Notes under the pieces: generated by a model | The model's database searches: none | Told to the model about the DNA's origin: nothing | Seen by the model: only the letters and a program-made list of their open reading frames with translations | Shown: positions 6,202 to 11,914 of the stretch, piece by piece | Numbering within the stretch: position 1 is the stretch's first letter | Layout: every line of letters starts with the position of its first letter | Position numbers and translations under genes: made by a program | Source of the DNA: Methanosarcinales archaeon | GTDB lineage: Archaea > Halobacteriota > Methanosarcinia > Methanosarcinales > Methanogasteraceae | Assembly: GCA_030672605.1 (NCBI GenBank) | Contig: DAOVGE010000186.1 | Coordinates: 1 to 11,914 of the forward strand | Length of the DNA stretch: 11,914 nucleotides | Direction of reading: 5' to 3'

Positions 6202-6208
6202 ATCTCCT
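6202..6208 (-). promoter_or_regulatory. Ribosome-binding site of sensor B
   Basis: AGGAGAT on the minus strand, 4 nt before ATG 6197. It fixes the first start of the five-gene block. The adjacent 33-bp spacer is A-T rich, with TATA-like CTATAAG and GTATAATATT. It is open whether an internal promoter exists. Confidence 0.5.
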
Positions 6209-6230
6209 GAATCTACTTATAGTATTAATA

Positions 6231-6614
6231 TTATACGTGGATGTCTTTTACCACAAGAGCGATGTATGCAGGACAGTAGCCCTTTGATAGCCCGCGTCTG
6301 AGATCGCACGCCCGTTCCTTGCATCGCAAACAGTTCGCAACGCCCATCATGGTGGTGCATTCATAGATCGGGCATACGTGCCCAGTTCTCTCCCTCAAAA
6401 GAGGCTGCGATTGCTTACAGCCCGGACAGTCACCGCTTTCCTTGGACAGACAGACCCAGCACGCAAACCCGCATGCTCCAACCTCATGTTCCTCGATCAT
6501 GCCATCAGCACCTGCTCCTGAATTCGGGTGATGCCGCGTGATTGCGACCATCACTCCACCTATAGCCACCCGTCTGTAATTAATGTTTGGAACTCTGATA
6601 TCGCCGATAGACAT
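6231..6614 (-). CDS. Cys-rich DUF3795-like protein
   Basis: A protein of up to 127 residues whose body is a Cys-rich module: C48, C52, C55, C63, C66, C81, C86, C95, C98, C103 and C114. The order CGFACWVC, CPGC, GHVCPIYEC, GVANCLRC, ACDL resembles DUF3795 domains (Cys-rich, presumed metal binding, function unknown). The start is uncertain. ATG 6614 is the longest; GAGGT lies about 15 nt upstream, and a TATATA word overlaps the codon. Internal ATGs at residues 22 and 39 would still keep every cysteine, and the first 40 residues do not look like part of the domain. It ends 33 nt before sensor B on the same strand, so it may be the leading gene of that operon. It is divergent from the RCK-DHH gene. 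Confidence 0.65.
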   Translation of the reverse strand: MSIGDIRVPNINYRRVAIGGVMVAITRHHPNSGAGADGMIEEHEVGACGFACWVCLSKESGDCPGCKQSQPLLRERTGHVCPIYECTTMMGVANCLRCKERACDLRRGLSKGYCPAYIALVVKDIHV

Positions 6615-6690
6615 ATATGCGATGAACCTCTGCTAAAGTATTACCAAAACGACTTGTGAGATAAGAGCATTATGGGATCAGACATATGCG

Positions 6691-8208
6691 GTGTGTGGAG
6701 GTTTCAACATTAAGGAATCCGGAAAGCATACTAATGGAAACGGGACAAACGGCGATACAAAACTGCAGTCACCGTATCTTATCATTGGCAGCGGGAGCAT
6801 TGGGTCAACGGTTGGAAGAGAACTGCTCAAGCGAAACAAGAAAGTTGTCCTGATCGACAGGGATGCGGGGAAGGTTGAGACGCTGCGGGAGCAGGAATTT
6901 GAAGCGGTAGTGGGAGACCTCAATGATCCGAACCTGCTTGACCCAATCAATGTCAAGAGCGTCGAAGTGGTGCTGATACTCAGTTCGGATGTCGCTGCAA
7001 ATAAGAATGCGATCGCCACCATAAAGCAGGCGTCAGACAACATCCAGATCATCGCACGTGCGCCGAGCACTGTCGGAAAGAGCGAACTCGAGGAGGCGGG
7101 CGCCGACAGCGTGGTTGTGCCGCCAAGGATCGTTTCCGACGCCACGATGCGAATTCTCGAGCGTGTGGAGTCTGCCAAACATGCATCCGACATCTTAAAC
7201 GTCCTGCGCTCGAACGGTGACGGCAAGCTCGCAATCGTTGTGCATGACAACCCCGACCCTGACGCGATGTCCGGTGCCGTTGCGCTGAAGGCGATTGCAG
7301 CGAGCGTTGGCACCGAATCAGAGATACTGTATCGCGGGGAGATCGGACATCAGGAGAACAAGGCGTTCGTCAATCTGCTCCACATCGGTATGGACAAGAT
7401 CGATGAAGAGAAGGCGCGCTCATTAAGCGAGTTCAAGAAGATTGCACTGATTGATTGCTCGATTCCTGAGGAGAATAACCTGGTACCAAAGAACGTCGTT
7501 GTCGATATCGTCATCGATCACCATCCCGTGAAGATGGAGGATGTGCATGCCGAATATGTGGATATCCGTCCGAACACGGGTGCTACGGCAACGATAATGA
7601 CGAAATATCTACAGGAGCTTGATATTTCAATTGATAAAGATCTTGCAACTGCCCTACTGTATGGCATCCGAACAGACACACTTGGATTCAAGCGAAACGC
7701 CAATCCGGTTGATCTGACTGCGGCGGCGTTTCTGTATCCACTTGCAGACCATGAAATACTGAACCGGATCGAGACGCCGGCGATCTCCATAGAGACGCTG
7801 GACACATTCGGGAAATCAATAAGAAACCGGAAGATCAGGGGCAGCTACCTGATAACAAACGTCGGGACTCTGAAAGACCGGGATGCACTTGCGCAGGCTG
7901 CGGACTACCTACTGAATCTCGAGGGGATCACGACCGTTCTTGTCTATGGCGTCGGCGAAGATCAGATATACCTCTCCGGAAGAAGCAACGACATCAGACT
8001 GAATCTCGGCGAAGCGATGCATCGTGCGTTTGGCGAGACTGGCTCGGCAGGAGGGCACGCGACAACAGCTGGCGCACAGATCCCGCTAGGAGTCTTCAGT
8101 GATACGAAGGACAGACCTGCGCTGATGAAGATTGCCGAGGAAGTTGTGATGAAACGGTTCTTTGCAACAATCGGTGTCGAAAACGGGGATGAGGCGGAAG
8201 AGGAATAA
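6691..8208 (+). CDS. RCK (TrkA-N)-DHH/DHHA1 phosphoesterase fusion
   Basis: A 505-residue protein with an N-terminal Rossmann RCK/TrkA-N domain (YLIIGSGSIGSTVGREL, glycines at 33-38; roughly residues 28-150). It is followed by a DHH phosphoesterase: HDNPDPDA (185-192), LIDCS (253-257), the DHH signature (276-278), GIRTDT (325-330) and the DHHA1 motif GGHATTAG (454-461). All metal-binding residues are present. DHH-DHHA1 enzymes of this type hydrolyse cyclic dinucleotides, linear nanoRNA or pAp-like substrates. RCK domains bind NAD(H) or nucleotides, so control of the hydrolase by a bound nucleotide is likely (inference). The start is GTG 6691; no ATG lies in frame between the upstream stop (6634) and the RCK domain. 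The first 27 residues are low-complexity. The C-terminus is acidic. Single-gene transcript, convergent with the MC1 gene. Confidence 0.88.
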   Translation: MCGGFNIKESGKHTNGNGTNGDTKLQSPYLIIGSGSIGSTVGRELLKRNKKVVLIDRDAGKVETLREQEFEAVVGDLNDPNLLDPINVKSVEVVLILSSDVAANKNAIATIKQASDNIQIIARAPSTVGKSELEEAGADSVVVPPRIVSDATMRILERVESAKHASDILNVLRSNGDGKLAIVVHDNPDPDAMSGAVALKAIAASVGTESEILYRGEIGHQENKAFVNLLHIGMDKIDEEKARSLSEFKKIALIDCSIPEENNLVPKNVVVDIVIDHHPVKMEDVHAEYVDIRPNTGATATIMTKYLQELDISIDKDLATALLYGIRTDTLGFKRNANPVDLTAAAFLYPLADHEILNRIETPAISIETLDTFGKSIRNRKIRGSYLITNVGTLKDRDALAQAADYLLNLEGITTVLVYGVGEDQIYLSGRSNDIRLNLGEAMHRAFGETGSAGGHATTAGAQIPLGVFSDTKDRPALMKIAEEVVMKRFFATIGVENGDEAEEE

Positions 8209-8210
8209 GT

Positions 8211-8253
8211 AAAAATAAAAAAAATAGAATCACTCAGACTTAATCGAGTGATT
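8211..8253 (-). terminator. Stem-loop plus T-tract after the MC1 gene
   Basis: On the minus strand a perfect 8-bp stem (8246-8253 with 8228-8235) overlaps the MC1 stop codon. It is followed by eight Ts (8217-8224) and five more Ts (8211-8215). It looks like a terminator for MC1; the same stem could also end the convergent RCK-DHH transcript. Confidence 0.6.
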
Positions 8254-8524
8254 CGATACCGATTTTACGTACATTCGGCTTCCAAATCTTATCTGGCATC
8301 CAGTCCGGCTTGTTCTTTGGGGCGTTGACCTGCTCCCTCCATCCCTCAAATACGTGTATCTTCTTTGTGCCACGCTCGCGCAGCAGTATCTGCAGGGGTT
8401 CGGCTTTGTCGCCACCGATCCGGTTGGCAACTTTGAGAGCTGCCTGCCGTGGCTGTTTTCCAGAAAACACCCCATGTTCGCTACCATCCACATCTCGCAG
8501 TACAAAATTTCGCGTTTTGTCCAT
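8240..8524 (-). CDS. Archaeal chromosomal protein MC1
   Basis: A 94-residue basic protein matching the MC1 family over its full length (about 93 residues in Methanosarcina). Family landmarks include TRNFVLRD (4-11), EHGVFSGKQPRQAALKVANR (16-35), RERGTKKIHVF (49-59) and the DNA-contact region with W62, P69, W75 and M76. W62, W75 and M76 correspond to the W61, W74 and M75 of the mature Methanosarcina protein. MC1 is a monomeric architectural protein that sharply bends and compacts DNA in certain euryarchaea. The start at ATG 8524 is chosen for its GAGGTGC ribosome-binding sequence and family length; the in-frame GTG at 8533 overlaps that site. A loose TATA-like word (CATAAACG) lies near 8574-8581. 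It is divergent from the Fe-S protein gene, with 7-bp tandem repeats between them. Confidence 0.95.
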   Translation of the reverse strand: MDKTRNFVLRDVDGSEHGVFSGKQPRQAALKVANRIGGDKAEPLQILLRERGTKKIHVFEGWREQVNAPKNKPDWMPDKIWKPNVRKIGIESLD

Positions 8525-8603
8525 AATATGCACCTCGTGCTATCGGGGGAGTCCCGCGCATGCGATACTGAACGTTTATGAGATATTAAGGTAACGCCTG
8601 TAT

Positions 8604-8638
8604 GTGATATATGATACGCGATATGTGATATGTGATAA
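8604..8638. repeat. Five 7-bp tandem repeats (gtgatat type) between divergent genes
   Basis: The units are gtgatat, atgatac, gcgatat, gtgatat and gtgataa in perfect 7-bp register. The array lies between the MC1 gene and the Fe-S gene, about 20 nt before the latter's start and some 80 nt before the MC1 start. It may be a microsatellite or a repeated protein-binding site. No function is shown. Confidence 0.75.
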
Positions 8639-8656
8639 CCCGCGGAGATGAGAAAG

Positions 8657-9115
8657 ATGGTAGGCATAATGGAGATATATCAGCTGCTTCCAAAGCTGAA
8701 CTGCAAGGAGTGCGGGAAGCCGACGTGTATGGCATTCGCAAGCTCGCTTCTGTTACGAGAATCCGTACTTGAGGAGTGCCCGCCGCTGTACGAAAGTGAG
8801 TACGCAGATCAACTGGAGCAACTGTCCTCGCTCATGGCACCGGTCAGCGGCGCAACCGAGACGGGGCTAATCATCCACGACGAGCTATGTTTCGGATGCG
8901 GGAACTGCGTGGTCGCCTGCCCTGTGAACGTTGCCAATGACCCACATGGCGCGGCTATCGGTCTTGCACCGTCCAACGATAAGGTGATACTGGTCGTGGA
9001 GGACGGCGTTGTCGTAGCCAGAAACGTCGGCGAATGCAGGCGTTTCGGCGAGAACAAAATCCTGTGCGATGCCTGTATCGTGACCTGTCCATCAAAAGCG
9101 ATTGAATTTGTGTGA
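8657..9115 (+). CDS. Iron-sulfur protein: AcsC/CdhE-like 4Fe-4S domain plus ferredoxin domain
   Basis: A 152-residue protein. Residues 3-45 match the small 4Fe-4S domain found at the N-terminus of AcsC/CdhE and related proteins (EIYQLLPKLNCKECGKPTC), with ligands C16, C19, C24 and C41. A ferredoxin-like region follows: CFGCGNCVVACP (C78, C81, C84, C88) and CDACIVTCPSKAIEF (C137, C140, C144). The second cluster lacks its usual fourth cysteine nearby; C127 (GECRRF) may replace it across a stretched loop. Small Fe-S proteins of this build associate with C1 enzymes such as formylmethanofuran dehydrogenase or CO dehydrogenase/acetyl-CoA synthase. An electron-transfer role is likely; the partner cannot be told from neighbours. 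Start choice: ATG 8657 has GGAG at 8644-8647, 9 nt upstream. The ATG at 8648 abuts that site; 8669 is possible. Confidence 0.8.
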   Translation: MVGIMEIYQLLPKLNCKECGKPTCMAFASSLLLRESVLEECPPLYESEYADQLEQLSSLMAPVSGATETGLIIHDELCFGCGNCVVACPVNVANDPHGAAIGLAPSNDKVILVVEDGVVVARNVGECRRFGENKILCDACIVTCPSKAIEFV

Positions 9116-9132
9116 TTGCGGAAAAAGAGGGG

Positions 9133-9180
9133 TGTAGTGGGCGGGTGCCTGCGTCTGTTGCGTCACCCGCGTACACTGTA
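9133..9180 (+). terminator. GC-rich stem-loop after the Fe-S gene
   Basis: The stem gcgggtg (9141-9147) with cacccgc (9164-9170) is perfect. Outer words (tgtagtg and cactgta) extend it imperfectly. It begins about 20 nt after the stop of the Fe-S gene. No strong T-tract follows directly, so a role in termination or 3' end stability is tentative. Confidence 0.35.
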
Positions 9181-9293
9181 GTTTCCCGGGACATCTCTGT
9201 TGCAACCATTCTCCTTGATTCCAATTAAGGGACTGTCACAGAATAACATGGTCCGATTGAATGGCACCGAACACAGACGTAATATTGGATAAC

Positions 9294-9398
9294 ATTCGTG
9301 TAATTTGTGAAATTCGTATTATTCGTGATTTATTTGTATGAATTTCTGTAAAAAAATGATTGAATCACGAATTTCACGAATATGCGAATGTCACGAAT
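9294..9398. repeat. Second 'cacgaat' inverted repeat
   Basis: The left arm 9294-9329 (four attcgtg-like units) faces the right arm 9364-9398 (units atcacgaat, ttcacgaat, atgcgaat and gtcacgaat). The units repeat every 8-9 bp. It is the same unit as at 1159-1243 but with the arm order reversed (attcgtg first, cacgaat second). A run of seven As at 9350-9356 sits in the loop and reads as T7 downstream of argS on the minus strand, so it might also serve argS termination. The surrounding 9116-9431 gap holds no gene. Confidence 0.78.
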
Positions 9399-9431
9399 CT
9401 AAACACATACATTACATGCAATCGGGCACGC

Positions 9432-11153
9432 TCACATCGATTCGGGCGCAGCAATCCCGAGCACATCGAGCACATCCGCAAGCACAATCCGTGCACACTC
9501 AACAAGTCCGACTCTGGCGTTACGGAGATCTCTGGGCGCGCTGAGAACCGGCATCAGCCGATAGAACTGGTTGAACGCCTCCGCAAGCTCCCGTGCATAG
9601 ATTGCAATTACGTGTGGTTTCAATTCTCTTGCGGCAGAATCGATCACATACTCGAATCTGGCAAGTTCTTTTATGAGCGCGATCTCGGCGTCTCCGGTCA
9701 GCAGAGCCAGATCGATCGACTCATTGGCATGATCCGCTTTCTCGAGGATGCTGCAAGCCCTTGCATGCGAGTACTGTATGAACGGGGCTCCGAGTTTGTC
9801 GAAATCAAGCGCACTCTTCCAGTCAAAGGTCGTTGCCTTCTCAGGCGAGACTTTCACGATATCGTACCTGACAGCGCCGATACCGACCTCTGTTGCGACA
9901 CGGTTTCTGAAATCTTCGCTTTCGTTTGGTCTGCGCTTGGTAACCTCTAAAAACGCCTGTTTCTCGATCTGATCGAGCAGTTCGTCTGTTGTGATGAACT
10001 TTCCTGCGCGGGTACTCATCGATCCCTCCGGAAGGGAGACAAATTCAAAGATTACAATCTCAGGCTCTTGTATTCCGCACGCACTCAGGACGTGGCATAA
10101 CTGGCTGGATATGAGTTTGTGGTCCGCTCCAAGGACATCGATTACGCGGTCGCACGCCTCTGCTTTCCGCCGGTGGTATGCGAGATCGCGTGTGACGTAG
10201 AGCGAGGTCTGATCACTTCGCCGGATCACGAGGTCTTTTCCGAGTTCCGGCATCGGGACCATGAGAGCGCCGTCAACGGTCTCAACAAGCCCCCGTTCGA
10301 CTAGTTCCTGCACGAAATTATTGACCTCGCCGCTTCGCACAAACTCTGACTCGTGTACAAAGAGATCATGATGGACGTTCATGCGTTCGAGCGTGGATGT
10401 GATTCCTGCGATTGCCAGGTCTGTTGCATCGCTGAACCTCGTAACCATCTCTTCGTCACCGGTCTCGATTCTCTGCATCAGAGCATCGATCTCGCCGACC
10501 AGATCAGGGTCCTCGCCAAGCTCCAGATTTGCACGGATGTAGACGTCTGCGATTGCGTGATCCGATTTTTTCTGGCGGTCGAATTCGAAACGATCCAGTG
10601 CCCATGCGACGATTGCGATCTGCCGCCCCATGTCATTGACATAGTACTGGATCTCAACCTCGTATCCCGCTTTCTTCAAAACTCTGGAAAGAGTATCGCC
10701 AATTACTGAATTTCTGATGTGCCCGACATGCAATGGACCATTCGGGTTTGCAGAGGTGTGCTCGATTATAACCTTCCCTCTCGCACTCCCTGTTTCTGTT
10801 TCCGTCCCGGTTCCTGCGCTTGTCTTATTATCTGCGCCATGGAATTCTTTTTCCCCAAGAATCGCATGCACCGCACCCTCAAGGAATTGTTTGCTTGCCG
10901 AGAAATTGATGTATGGTCCAGAAACATCCACTTTTCCGATCAGCGAATCAGCGGGGATCATGATGGCATCTGCGATCTTCTTTGCGATTACCGCCGGATT
11001 CTCTCTGTATTGTGATGCAAGCCCGAAGGACACGGATGACGCAAGGTCGGCATGCGCAGATTCTTCGATTCTGAGGTTGTCTGTTGGGTAACCGGTCGAA
11101 TCGAGAGCTTTTTCGAGCACGGATTCGACAGCGTGTTTGAATTTGAGAAACAT
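9432..11153 (-). CDS. argS: Arginyl-tRNA synthetase
   Basis: A 573-residue class I aminoacyl-tRNA synthetase that charges tRNA-Arg. The N-terminal Add-1 domain (about 1-100) includes HADLASSVSFGLA and SGPYINF. The catalytic core holds SANPNGPLHVGHIRNSVIGD (HIGH motif as HVGH, 142-145), YYVNDMGRQ (170-178), the TSLYVTRDLAYH segment (316-327) and a KMSKS-equivalent SMSTRAGK (378-385) lacking the leading Lys, as many ArgS proteins do. The C-terminal DALR anticodon-binding domain ends in DVLGIAAPESM. All expected parts are present. Residues 105-125 form a Thr/Glu/Gly-rich linker between the Add-1 and catalytic domains, an unusual low-complexity insertion. The start at ATG 11153 has no clear ribosome-binding site. 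The gene stands alone and its stop lies only 34 bp from the 'cacgaat' repeat. Confidence 0.96.
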   Translation of the reverse strand: MFLKFKHAVESVLEKALDSTGYPTDNLRIEESAHADLASSVSFGLASQYRENPAVIAKKIADAIMIPADSLIGKVDVSGPYINFSASKQFLEGAVHAILGEKEFHGADNKTSAGTGTETETGSARGKVIIEHTSANPNGPLHVGHIRNSVIGDTLSRVLKKAGYEVEIQYYVNDMGRQIAIVAWALDRFEFDRQKKSDHAIADVYIRANLELGEDPDLVGEIDALMQRIETGDEEMVTRFSDATDLAIAGITSTLERMNVHHDLFVHESEFVRSGEVNNFVQELVERGLVETVDGALMVPMPELGKDLVIRRSDQTSLYVTRDLAYHRRKAEACDRVIDVLGADHKLISSQLCHVLSACGIQEPEIVIFEFVSLPEGSMSTRAGKFITTDELLDQIEKQAFLEVTKRRPNESEDFRNRVATEVGIGAVRYDIVKVSPEKATTFDWKSALDFDKLGAPFIQYSHARACSILEKADHANESIDLALLTGDAEIALIKELARFEYVIDSAARELKPHVIAIYARELAEAFNQFYRLMPVLSAPRDLRNARVGLVECARIVLADVLDVLGIAAPESM

Positions 11154-11225
11154 AATCTTAATAGCGTTTTTTCGCGTTTTTTTGGCACCATAGAATGGAT
11201 ATGTTGTATATTCACCGTGACCATG

Positions 11226-11235
11226 TTTAAATATA
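11226..11235 (+). promoter_or_regulatory. Strong TATA box (tttaaatata)
   Basis: tttaaatata fits the archaeal TATA consensus well and lies in a spacer. Its centre is about 30 nt before ATG 11261, so transcription would begin a few bases before that codon. It could drive the short ORF or a small RNA. Confidence 0.4.
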
Positions 11236-11260
11236 TCGCTGAACTGTGTGGATTTTCATC

Positions 11261-11380
11261 ATGGCGTTGCGGATGCGTATATTGGTTGCATCTTCTCAAT
11301 GTGGTGTACTGGTTGGTGTGTTGGGTGTGCACAGCATGCCGCGAGCCATCATGGATTCTGTGGGCGGGTGGACGCAATGA
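11261..11380 (+). CDS. Possible 39-residue small protein
   Basis: An ATG-to-TGA frame of 39 codons begins a few bases after the expected start site of a strong TATA box, as a leaderless gene would. The product has a basic start (MALRMRILVASS), a short hydrophobic Gly/Val-rich middle (CGVLVGVLGV, residues 14-23) and a polar end. It matches no family I know. Nothing beyond promoter spacing supports coding. A small non-coding RNA, or chance, is equally possible. Confidence 0.22.
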   Translation: MALRMRILVASSQCGVLVGVLGVHSMPRAIMDSVGGWTQ

Positions 11381-11547
11381 GGTCGCCGTGTTGTTCTTGG
11401 TGTGTTTTGATGTGGGGTGACAAACACATCAGTAACAGCACTGATCAGCAAGGTTGCGTGATTCACCACACTTATCCATAAACTCTTAGTCGCTCCAGTT
11501 ATGGCGAGTGTCCACCCATGCCCCGTTCCATCGGTGTTAAACATTGT

Positions 11548-11664
11548 GGGCTCTCTGGTGATTCGCGTTGCATATATTCTCACTTTGCCCCATTACAGAA
11601 CAGATATTGGGTGCCCGGGCAAGTGGCTGATTGGGCGAAATTTTGGTTTACTGCAACACGAGAT
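11548..11664. repeat. Degenerate inverted repeat related to the module at 1049-1070
   Basis: 11548-11572 (ending attcgcgttgca) resembles 1038-1062, and 11642-11664 is the reverse complement of the 1049-1070 module. The two halves here face each other, with gcgttgca/tgcaacac and tttgcccca/ttgggcgaaa pairs, giving a long imperfect inverted repeat. It ends 33 bp before the stop of the right-edge gene. Confidence 0.5.
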
Positions 11665-11697
11665 GCTGTAAACCCAAATGAACCGATCAAGGAATAC

Positions 11698-11914
11698 TCA
11701 TTCGATTGAGATTTTCCAATTCCCATTCGCACTGATATCCAATAGGTAAATCCCACCTTCACTGACACCCACAGCTTTAGATCCATCGAATTCTCCAATT
11801 TCATTCGCGAGAAGATCAATCTTGTCTCCTTCAGCATCCAAAAGCCAGACTCCAAAATGACCATCCCCGTCATGAGTCATCTCAAATGTAACCAGACCCT
11901 CATCCAGATAAAAC
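11698..11914 (-). CDS. C-terminus of a probable extracellular beta-sandwich protein (runs off right edge)
   Basis: The last 71 residues of a minus-strand gene that continues beyond the window. The stop is TGA at 11698-11700. The visible part has the pattern of a small beta-sandwich common at the ends of archaeal and bacterial surface proteins and lipoproteins: FYLDEGLVTFEMTHDGDG, FGVWLLDAEGD, LLANEIGEFDGS, GGIYLLDISANGNWKISIE. The alternating hydrophobic strands and closing 'Y.l.v.a.g.W.i.i' pattern are typical. The N-terminus, any signal peptide and other domains are outside the window. The competing minus-strand frame over 11580-11873 lacks this pattern and extends into the repeat, so I take this one as real. 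Confidence 0.65.
   Translation of the reverse strand, partial: FYLDEGLVTFEMTHDGDGHFGVWLLDAEGDKIDLLANEIGEFDGSKAVGVSEGGIYLLDISANGNWKISIE

Larger units (their letters stand above)
11154..11697. other. Mostly non-coding gap before the right-edge gene
   Basis: No long protein-like frame. It contains the upstream region of argS, a strong plus-strand TATA box (11226-11235) with a short ORF behind it, and loosely inverted repeat words at 11548-11664 related to the module at 1049-1070. The overlapping open frames on either strand have no domain-like composition. Confidence 0.6.

Noticed and set aside
6678..7313. Minus-strand open frame of 211 codons opposite the RCK domain
   Set aside because: Antisense of a well-supported gene, with a Ser/Thr/Phe-rich composition and no recognisable motif.
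8230..8667. Minus-strand frame of 145 codons over MC1 and the 7-bp repeats
   Set aside because: It starts in the tandem repeat (HISHIAYHISH peptide) and overlaps MC1 in another frame; MC1 is unmistakable.
9360..9950. Plus-strand open frame of 196 codons overlapping the end of argS
   Set aside because: It begins in the 'cacgaat' repeat and continues antisense to argS.
11154..11697. tRNA or other structured RNA gene in the gap upstream of argS
   Set aside because: I looked for a T-loop (GGTTCGAAT-like) and a matching acceptor stem and found none. The TATA box alone does not justify an RNA gene call.
11580..11873. Alternative minus-strand frame of 97 codons near the right edge
   Set aside because: It extends into the inverted repeat (SRVAVN peptide). 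The overlapping frame ending at 11698 has a convincing beta-sandwich pattern and stays open to the window edge.

Overview
The window is archaeal. It carries an MC1-type chromosomal protein, an NrpR-type nitrogen sensor domain, a RCK-DHH phosphoesterase fusion, KaiC/RAD55-like ATPases, an archaeal-style ArgS and TATA-box promoters, including one that points to a leaderless transcript. MC1 together with NrpR suggests a methanogen-related euryarchaeon (Methanosarcina-like, or a related anaerobic methane or alkane oxidiser). This placement is inference from gene content only.

Layout. At 1-774 (-) is the 5' part of a zinc-ribbon protein of unknown function that runs off the left edge. 782-1754 has no convincing gene and is packed with degenerate inverted repeats. 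1755-2531 (-) is a stand-alone NrpR sensor domain without a DNA-binding domain, and 2556-2970 is a second repeat-rich gap that reuses modules of the first. 2971-6197 (-) is the most interesting block: five tightly packed or overlapping genes. In transcription order they encode two related Cys-bearing small-molecule-sensor-like proteins, a roadblock/LC7 (MglB-like) protein, a degenerate KaiC domain fused to an MglA/CvnD-like GTPase, and an intact KaiC-like ATPase. A Cys-rich DUF3795-like protein (6231-6614, -) lies just upstream and may be co-transcribed.

On the other strand, 6691-8208 (+) is the RCK-DHH protein. It converges on the MC1 gene (8240-8524, -), with a stem-loop and T-tract between them. 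MC1 diverges from an AcsC-like/ferredoxin iron-sulfur protein (8657-9115, +) across a gap holding five 7-bp tandem repeats. After another 'cacgaat' inverted repeat (9294-9398) comes argS (9432-11153, -). 11154-11697 is mostly non-coding, with one strong TATA box preceding a 39-codon ORF. The right edge holds the 3' end of a likely extracellular beta-sandwich protein (-).

How the genes may work together. The five-gene block looks like a complete small signalling cassette: two ligand- or metal-sensing inputs, a roadblock regulator, a switch GTPase carried on a RecA-like scaffold, and a RecA-like ATPase as partner or output. The logic resembles bacterial MglA/MglB and actinobacterial conservons, but the components and the pseudo-KaiC-GTPase fusion differ. 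The remaining genes are individually recognisable and give no clear sign of joining that system. No tRNA, rRNA, CRISPR array, insertion sequence or integrase is visible.
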